Below, one piece after another: positions 58,321 through 64,000 of a DNA stretch of 64,000 nucleotides; position 1 is the stretch's first letter; the number at the start of each line of letters is the position of its first letter. Below the pieces are notes generated by a model. That model was not told where the DNA came from. It saw only the letters and a list, made by a program, of their open reading frames with translations, and did not search any database. A program made the position numbers and the translations under genes. The stretch comes from Indiicoccus explosivorum (lineage in GTDB: Bacteria > Bacillota > Bacilli > Bacillales_A > Planococcaceae): contig NZ_NHTN01000026.1 of NCBI RefSeq assembly GCF_002167005.1, positions 1-64,000 of the forward strand. Reading direction: 5' to 3'.

Positions 58321-58410
58321 CGCTTTCCACGGACAGGCAGCAAGCCGCCTCGATCGCAAGCGATCTCCGGGGTCTTGCCCTGCCTGTTCTTTCCGTTGGA
58401 GTCTCGCGGA
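58321..58410 (+). repeat. Palindromic intergenic element within the hem operon
   Basis: CGCTTTCCACGG, AAGCCGCCTCG, CCGGGGTCTTGCC and CTTTCCGTTGGAGTC, with complementary CAGGCAGCAAG / CTTGCCCTGCCTG arms. It interrupts the hemX-hemC junction of an otherwise tight operon; no gene or terminator is visible in the gap. Confidence 0.85.
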
Positions 58411-58464
58411 TTTCACCTTTCTTCTTTCCCTTTTCCGTCCTCAAGCCTGAAGCCCCTTCTGCTG

Positions 58465-59295
58465 TCAGTACCAAAAATGGAATTCCGACAATCTGCTTCC
58501 AAGAAGGAAGTTGATCAAAACAAGCAAAAAGGCGTAGATATGCGCGCCGGCATACCGCTTGCCGTTCAGCTGTTCTCGCCGCTGGGCATACAGGATGCCG
58601 CTGTAGACGAGGAGCAGGATGAACGAGCCGATGATCTTCGCATCGAGCAGCGAGAATTCCGACAGCGACACATACGCCCACTGCAGCCCGAGGATGAGCG
58701 ACACGAGCAGCAGCGGGATGCCCCCGAGGAGCGACGCGGTCATGCCCTGTTCCGCCTGGCCGAGTGACGGCAGCCGGCTCCACTGGACGGTCCGCCGCTT
58801 TTCTTTCAGCAGCCGGTAAAGGATCCAGTACAGCGCCGCGAACACGAACGCGAGCGAAAACGCCGCGTACGACAGGATCGCGAACGTGACATGGATCAGC
58901 AGCAATTCCGAGACGAGCGCTTCCCCGACCGGCGACCGCTCGATCTGCACCGGCGCGAACGTGTGCACCGTCATGAAAATGAACCCGATGACATTGATGA
59001 AGAACACGGCAAAATCCAGTGCCGTGAAAATCCGCAGCACGATCGACACAGTGACGAGGAGCCACGCGTAGAAGTAAATGCCTTCAAACAGCGTCAGAAC
59101 CGGGAACCGGCCCGTCTCCACCACGTACACAATGAGAAACGCCGTCTGCAGCACCCAGACGACGCCAAGAAGTCCGAGGGCGAGCCGGCTCGCTTTCGTA
59201 TCCTTATATAAAAAATCGATGAAATAAAAAACAAGGCTGACAGCGTACAGAATGACCATCGCTTCGTGCAGCCTTGCCATTGTCAGATCCGCCAT
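58465..59295 (-). CDS. hemX: HemX/CcsA-like membrane protein
   Basis: 276 residues, about eight membrane helices. Family-typical stretches are VETGRFPVLTLFEGIYFYAW, LVSELLLIHVTFAILSYAAF and a C-terminal GRRYAGAHIYAFLL-like segment (KRYAGAHIYAF). In B. subtilis HemX lowers HemA levels. ATG 59295 follows AAGGAG by six bases; the ORF to 59310 adds five residues. It lies between hemA and hemC as usual. Confidence 0.93.
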   Translation of the reverse strand: MADLTMARLHEAMVILYAVSLVFYFIDFLYKDTKASRLALGLLGVVWVLQTAFLIVYVVETGRFPVLTLFEGIYFYAWLLVTVSIVLRIFTALDFAVFFINVIGFIFMTVHTFAPVQIERSPVGEALVSELLLIHVTFAILSYAAFSLAFVFAALYWILYRLLKEKRRTVQWSRLPSLGQAEQGMTASLLGGIPLLLVSLILGLQWAYVSLSEFSLLDAKIIGSFILLLVYSGILYAQRREQLNGKRYAGAHIYAFLLVLINFLLGSRLSEFHFWY

Positions 59296-59330
59296 CGCTT
59301 TCTCCTTCATTCATTTCAGCCGGTCAACGC

Positions 59331-59382
59331 AAAAAGAGCGTTCCGTATCCCTATAGTAACATACAGATACAAAAACGCTCTT
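59331..59382 (-). terminator. Possible attenuator between hemA and hemX
   Basis: Minus strand: AAGAGCGTT, an inner GTATC...GATAC pair, AACGCTCTT then TTTTTG. It looks like a bulged intrinsic terminator inside the hem operon, 10 bases after the hemA stop. Confidence 0.65.
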
Positions 59383-59391
59383 GTCAGTTGA

Positions 59392-60756
59392 TCAAAATGT
59401 GAATTCCGGGTTGTGCTGTCGTTTTTGATCAGCAGCCGTTTTTGCACGGATTTTTGCAGCCTGCGCCTGCTGCTCGAGCTCCGCTTCCACCGCTTCTTCG
59501 ATGCCGAAAATCTGCTGGAACAAATCGAGCTGTTCACGGGATTTCGGCGAAGCCGCCATTTCCTTCGCCTGGAGGATCGGCTCCTTCAGCAGCTGGTTGA
59601 TGATCGACTTCGTATGTTTGCTCAGGATTTTGCGTTCCCGGTCGGTGAGGTCCGGCATCTTGTTCTCGATGCTCGCCATCGTCTCCGCCTGGATCGCCAG
59701 TGCTTTGCCGCGGAGCGCGGAAATGACCGGCACGACCCCGAGCGTCGACAGCCATTCACCGAACTGGACGATTTCCTTCTCGATCATGAGACGGATTTCG
59801 CCGGCCGCCCGCTCCCGTTCAGCCAGGTTCGCATCGACAATCCCCTGGAGGTCATCGATGTCATAAAGGAACATGTTCGACAGATCGCCGATGGCCGGAT
59901 CGATGTCCCGCGGCACCGCAATATCGACCGCGAACAGCGGCTTGCCTTTGCGGAGCTTTTCGACGAGCGCCATCATATCGGCATCGATGACATAGTCTTT
60001 CGCGCCTGTCGAGGAGATGAGGATGTCCGCTTCGAGAAGCGCGCACTGCAGCTCCTGGAGCGGTTTCGCCTTGCCGTCGAATTTGGCGGCGACTTCCTCC
60101 GCTTTCGACAGCGTCCGGTTGATGACGGTGATGTCCTTTGCGCCGCTGCCCTGCAGGTTCTGGATGGCCAGTTCGCCCATCTTGCCCGCCCCGAGGATGA
60201 CGACGCGTTTATTTTTCAGCGAGCCGAAAATCTTCTTCCCGAGCTCGACCGCGGCATACGATACCGACACCGCGTTCTCGCCGATCGCCGTTTCCGCATG
60301 TGCGCGTTTCGCGAACGTGATCGCCTGCTTGAACAGCTGGTTGAACACCGTACCGGTCGTCCCGAAGTTCTGGCCCGCGAGGAAACTCGATCGCACCTGC
60401 CCGAGGATCTGCGTCTCGCCGAGCACCATGGAATCGAGGCCCGCCGCTACGCGGAACAAGTGCTCCACCGCGCCATCGCCTTCATAGACGAATAAATAAG
60501 GCGAGAAGTCCTCCTGCGGAAGCCCGAAATGCTTCGAAAGGAAGTCCTTGATATAGTAGCGCCCCGTATGTACCTGATCGACCACGGCATAGATCTCGGT
60601 CCGGTTGCAGGTCGAGACGATAACATTCTCGAGTATGCTTTTTTGTTCCTGCAGCAGCTGCATGGCATCCGGGATGCCGCTCTCGCTGAACGACAGCTTT
60701 TCGCGGATCGCCACCGGCGCTGTGCGGAAGTTGAGTCCTACTACGATGGTATGCAT
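59392..60756 (-). CDS. hemA: Glutamyl-tRNA reductase
   Basis: NADPH-dependent first enzyme of the C5 pathway, reducing Glu-tRNA to glutamate semialdehyde. 454 residues. Catalytic Cys in [19 protein letters not shown] motif [16 protein letters not shown], and a C-terminal helical dimerisation domain. First gene of the hem operon. Confidence 0.97.
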   Translation of the reverse strand: MHTIVVGLNFRTAPVAIREKLSFSESGIPDAMQLLQEQKSILENVIVSTCNRTEIYAVVDQVHTGRYYIKDFLSKHFGLPQEDFSPYLFVYEGDGAVEHLFRVAAGLDSMVLGETQILGQVRSSFLAGQNFGTTGTVFNQLFKQAITFAKRAHAETAIGENAVSVSYAAVELGKKIFGSLKNKRVVILGAGKMGELAIQNLQGSGAKDITVINRTLSKAEEVAAKFDGKAKPLQELQCALLEADILISSTGAKDYVIDADMMALVEKLRKGKPLFAVDIAVPRDIDPAIGDLSNMFLYDIDDLQGIVDANLAERERAAGEIRLMIEKEIVQFGEWLSTLGVVPVISALRGKALAIQAETMASIENKMPDLTDRERKILSKHTKSIINQLLKEPILQAKEMAASPKSREQLDLFQQIFGIEEAVEAELEQQAQAAKIRAKTAADQKRQHNPEFTF

Positions 60757-60795
60757 GGATTCATGACACCTTTCCCGGTCAAATTTCTACAGTTT

Positions 60796-60801
60796 ATTAT
60801 A
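60796..60801 (-). promoter_or_regulatory. Extended -10 promoter of the hem operon
   Basis: TGCTATAAT on the minus strand 40 bp upstream of hemA; the -35 region is not recognisable. Confidence 0.6.
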
Positions 60802-60961
60802 GCACAAAAGCCTGTAATCGCCGGATTCAATTGTGAACAAGCATTGAATTCGAGGCTTCGGCTGCCAGATTAGAAAAATTACAGAATAAGTTTAACAAAG
60901 GGGGCGTGCGGGCTCAAGGCGGAAGGCTCGCAACAGCTTTTTCTGATGCTAGTGGGATTGT

Positions 60962-61045
60962 GCGCCGTTACTACCAAAATGGTCGACGTTACTACCGAAA
61001 ACACCTCGTATACTACCGATACGCAACAATGTACCACGAATTAAT
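60962..61045. repeat. 21-bp tandem repeat array G (4 degenerate units)
   Basis: Four 21-bp units sharing GTTACTACCGAAAA-like cores (gttactaccaaaa, gttactaccgaaaa, atactaccgatac, atgtaccacgaat). The most diverged array of the window. The rest of the 60757-61177 gap between hemA and engB shows no gene. Confidence 0.8.
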
Positions 61046-61177
61046 AAAGAACCGCTGTGATAATTGTCACTTTGGAGTACCATACCCGTAAAGTCAGGTG
61101 CGAATCGCATCCGGTTGGCAACTTTTTACCGAGTGTCCGCTAACCCGCCGCCCCCGCCTTTATTCCCCTCCGCCAAC

Positions 61178-61206
61178 AAAAAAAGGCGCAGACTCAGCTG
61201 CACCTT
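61178..61206 (-). terminator. Intrinsic terminator of lon-engB
   Basis: Minus strand: AGGTGCAG, CTGAGT, CTGCGCCT then TTTTTTTG, overlapping the engB stop. Confidence 0.87.
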
Positions 61207-61786
61207 ACATCCGTTTCTTGATCTCGTCCCATGCTTCGTCTTTCCCCAGGCCGGTCTCCGAGGAGAAGACGATGAGCGAATCGCCGTCTTCGACCTGGAG
61301 GGCTTCCCGGATGATCTTTTTGTGCTTCTGCCATTTGCCTTTCGGGATTTTATCGGCTTTCGTGGCGATCAGCACGCACGGGATTCCGTAATGCTTCAGG
61401 AAATCGTACATCATGATATCGTCCTCTGTCGGCGGATGCCGCAGGTCGATGATCTGGATGACCGCGCGGAGCACGTCGCGGCCGGTGATGTAGCGCTCGA
61501 TCATTTTGCCCCACGCTTCCCGTTCTTTCTTCGAAACTTTCGCATAGCCGTAGCCCGGCACGTCGACGTAGTACAGCTGGTCCTCGATTTTATAAAAATT
61601 CAGCGTCTGCGTCTTCCCCGGTTTCGAGGAAATCCGCGCCATCGCTTTCCGGCCGATCATTTTGTTAATAAAGGAAGATTTGCCGACGTTGGATCGGCCG
61701 GCCAGCGCGAATTCCGGCAGATCCCCTTCCGGATACTGCTCCGGCCTCACCGCGGAGATGACGAGTTCGACGTTATTGACGTTCAT
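61205..61786 (-). CDS. engB: Ribosome biogenesis GTPase EngB (YsxC/YihA)
   Basis: 193 residues, single G domain needed for 50S assembly. G1 [17 protein letters not shown]2 around [12 protein letters not shown]3 [12 protein letters not shown]4 IATKADKI. Overlaps lon by four bases, the usual arrangement. Confidence 0.97.
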   Translation of the reverse strand: MNVNNVELVISAVRPEQYPEGDLPEFALAGRSNVGKSSFINKMIGRKAMARISSKPGKTQTLNFYKIEDQLYYVDVPGYGYAKVSKKEREAWGKMIERYITGRDVLRAVIQIIDLRHPPTEDDIMMYDFLKHYGIPCVLIATKADKIPKGKWQKHKKIIREALQVEDGDSLIVFSSETGLGKDEAWDEIKKRM

Positions 61787-64000
61787 TGGAAATCTCCTTC
61801 GAGCGCCACGTTGAGCACTTCATCCGCCTCGGACACGAGCTTGAATGTCAGCGCATCCCGCACGCTTTCCGGAATGTCGTCGATGTCGCGCTCGTTCTCT
61901 TTCGGCAGGATGATCGTCTTGAGTCCGGCGCGGTGCGCGCTAAGCGTCTTCTCTTTGACGCCGCCGATCGGAAGGACGCGGCCGCGCAAGGTGATTTCGC
62001 CCGTCATGCCGACTTCACGGCGGATCGGCCGTTTCGAGAGCGCCGATACGAGCGCGGTCGCGATGGTGATGCCCGCGGACGGGCCGTCTTTCGGCACGGC
62101 CCCTTCCGGAACGTGGATGTGGATGTCGAAGTTTTCATGGAAATCCGGATCGATGCCGAGCGATTCGGCCCGTGCCCGGACGAACGACAGCGCCGTCTGG
62201 GCGGATTCCTTCATGACATCCCCGAGTTTTCCGGTCAGCAGAAGTTTTCCGCTGCCCGGTGACAGCGACACTTCGATCTGGAGCGTATCCCCGCCGACGG
62301 CCGTGTACGCGAGACCTGTGGCGACGCCGACCTGGTTCTCCGTCTCTGCCTGGCCGTAGCGGAATTTTTTCTTGCCGAGATATTCCTCGACCAGTTCAGG
62401 AGTCACCGTGATGGATTCCTTCTCACCGGCGATGAGCTGTTTCGTCACTTTCCGGCAGATGGACGCGATCTGGCGTTCCAGATTCCGTACGCCGGCTTCC
62501 CGGGTGTAGAACCGGATCACCGACAGGATTGCGTCGTCTTCAAACCTGAGCTTCTCCTCCGACAGGCCGTGTTCTTTCAGCTGCTTCGGAATGAGGTGGT
62601 TTTTCGCGATCGACTGCTTTTCGCCTTCGGTGTAGCCGGCGATCGTAATCACTTCCATCCGGTCGCGGAGCGGTCCGGGAATGGAGCCGAGATCGTTCGC
62701 CGTCGCGATGAACAGCACTTGCGAAAGATCATACGTTTCTTCTATATAATGGTCGCTGAATGTCGAGTTCTGTTCCGGGTCGAGCACTTCGAGCATGGCC
62801 GAAGACGGATCGCCGCGAAAATCGTTCGACATTTTATCGATTTCATCGAGCAGGAACACCGGGTTGACCGTCCCGGCTTTCTTCATTCCTTGGATGATCC
62901 GGCCGGGCATCGCGCCGACATACGTCCGGCGATGGCCACGGATCTCGGATTCATCGCGCACGCCGCCGAGCGACACGCGCACGAACTTGCGGTCGAGCGA
63001 TTCGGCGATGGAATGGGCGAGCGATGTCTTCCCGACGCCCGGAGGTCCGACGAGGCACAGGATCGGTCCGCGCAGCGACTGCGTCATCTGCTGCACCGCC
63101 AAGTACTCGAGCACCCGCTCTTTCACGGTCTCAAGCCCGTCATGGTCGCGGTCGAGCACTTCCGCGGCGTGATTGATATCGAGCCGGTCCTCCGTCTGTT
63201 CCGACCACGGAATCGACACGAGCCAGTCGATATAGTTGCGGACGATCCCGCTTTCCGCGGCTGCCGCCGGGAGCTTTTCATAGCGGTCGAGCTCTTTGAG
63301 CGCCGTCTTTTCAGCGGACTCCGACATGCCGGCTTCCTCGATGCGCTTCTTCAGCTCGACGACTTCAGCCGATTTCCCGTCCTTGTCCCCCAGCTCTTTC
63401 TGGATCGCTTTCATTTGTTCGCGCAGGTAGAATTCCTTTTGCGTCTGCTCCATCGCTTTCTTCACGCGCTGGCCGATCCGTTTTTCGATTTCCTGCACTT
63501 CCTGCTCGCTGTGGAGTTTCGTGATCAGTTTCTCGAGCCGCTCGCTGACATCGAACGTTTCCAGGATGTCCTGTTTGCCGCCGATCTTCAATGGCATATG
63601 CGAAGCGGCCATATCCGCCAGACGGCCGGGTTCCTGGATATCCGACACTGTATTGATCGTTTCCCGGTTCACTTTTTTCGTGTTCTTGGAATAGCTCTCG
63701 AACTCTTCCAGCAGCATGCGCATGAGGGCGTCATGCTCCGGCGTGCGCGCCGTGCTGTCCGGATAAGCCGTCACGTCCACTGTCGTGAATTTCTCGCCGT
63801 CCTCGTAGTTCGCCCACTGGCCGCGCTCGATCCCTTCGACAAGCACCCGGATCGTGCCGTTCGGCAGCTTCAGCATCTGCTTGACGCGTGCGAGCGTGCC
63901 GGTTTCATACAGGTCGCCCTGTTCCGGCTGCTCGATGCTCATTTCCTTCTGGGTGGCGAGGAAAATGATTTCATCGCCAAGGAGCGCCTGCTCCAGCGCC
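61783..64000 (-). CDS. lon: ATP-dependent protease Lon (5' end cut by window)
   Basis: Cytosolic AAA+ serine protease. The frame stays open to the window edge: upstream of the ATG at 63942 it reads [20 protein letters not shown], which matches the Lon N-domain, so 63942 is not the start. About 739 residues are visible and a few dozen N-terminal ones are missing. Walker [16 protein letters not shown], Walker [11 protein letters not shown], and the Ser-Lys dyad ([31 protein letters not shown]). Confidence 0.97.
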   Translation of the reverse strand, partial: ALEQALLGDEIIFLATQKEMSIEQPEQGDLYETGTLARVKQMLKLPNGTIRVLVEGIERGQWANYEDGEKFTTVDVTAYPDSTARTPEHDALMRMLLEEFESYSKNTKKVNRETINTVSDIQEPGRLADMAASHMPLKIGGKQDILETFDVSERLEKLITKLHSEQEVQEIEKRIGQRVKKAMEQTQKEFYLREQMKAIQKELGDKDGKSAEVVELKKRIEEAGMSESAEKTALKELDRYEKLPAAAAESGIVRNYIDWLVSIPWSEQTEDRLDINHAAEVLDRDHDGLETVKERVLEYLAVQQMTQSLRGPILCLVGPPGVGKTSLAHSIAESLDRKFVRVSLGGVRDESEIRGHRRTYVGAMPGRIIQGMKKAGTVNPVFLLDEIDKMSNDFRGDPSSAMLEVLDPEQNSTFSDHYIEETYDLSQVLFIATANDLGSIPGPLRDRMEVITIAGYTEGEKQSIAKNHLIPKQLKEHGLSEEKLRFEDDAILSVIRFYTREAGVRNLERQIASICRKVTKQLIAGEKESITVTPELVEEYLGKKKFRYGQAETENQVGVATGLAYTAVGGDTLQIEVSLSPGSGKLLLTGKLGDVMKESAQTALSFVRARAESLGIDPDFHENFDIHIHVPEGAVPKDGPSAGITIATALVSALSKRPIRREVGMTGEITLRGRVLPIGGVKEKTLSAHRAGLKTIILPKENERDIDDIPESVRDALTFKLVSEADEVLNVALEGDFQ

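Overview
The window is 64 kb of Gram-positive (Bacillales) chromosome. The gene order hisS-aspS, rel, apt, recJ, secDF, yajC-tgt-queA-ruvBA, pheA-obg-spo0B-rpmA-prp-rplU, mreDCB-radC-maf, folC, valS, hemLBDCXA, engB, lon is the order I know from Bacillus subtilis. High GC, a Prp-type L27 leader peptide, T-box leaders and the absence of spore genes suggest a high-GC, non-sporulating member of the Planococcaceae. I cannot fix the genus. Almost every gene is on the minus strand; only the SH3/amidase gene, niaR and two ATP-grasp genes are on plus.

Layout. 0-10 kb: a 20-bp tandem array, 6S RNA, aspS and hisS under a T-box leader, a cell-wall amidase, dtd, rel, and a beta-helix gene placed between rel and apt. 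10-26 kb: apt, recJ, a LapA-domain membrane protein, secDF, comN, yajC-tgt-queA, ruvBA, niaR, pheA, obg, spo0B and the L27/Prp/L21 operon with its L21 leader. 26-30 kb: mreDCB, radC, maf; minCD and spoIVFAB are missing at their usual place. 30-43 kb: a complete Gram-positive type IV pilus locus (three minor-prepilin genes, a membrane protein, a VanW-like protein, pilB, pilT, pilC, major pilin, pilM, pilN, pilO, prepilin peptidase), expanded at the site where B. subtilis has comC. A GAF-GGDEF gene lies directly upstream and PilB has an N-terminal MshEN-like (c-di-GMP binding) domain. 44-52 kb: folC, a divergent pair of ATP-grasp ligases, valS with a T-box, an AbrB-family membrane protein. 52-64 kb: a MATE transporter, the hem operon, engB and a 5'-truncated lon.

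Two kinds of intergenic repeat run through the window. One is a set of arrays with 20-21 bp units. At least seven arrays have different unit sequences, but in one orientation most share a core resembling CG-purine-purine-ATAA. The other is a palindromic element of about 80-150 bp present in eight copies. Four of these copies form two ~330-bp composite elements with a shared inner module, one between queA and ruvB and one at the junction where minCD/spoIVFAB would be. I see no transposase, integrase, CRISPR array or cas gene.

Start codons were moved from the longest ORF to the best Shine-Dalgarno/family start where stated. Functions come from recognisable motifs and synteny; no database search was run.
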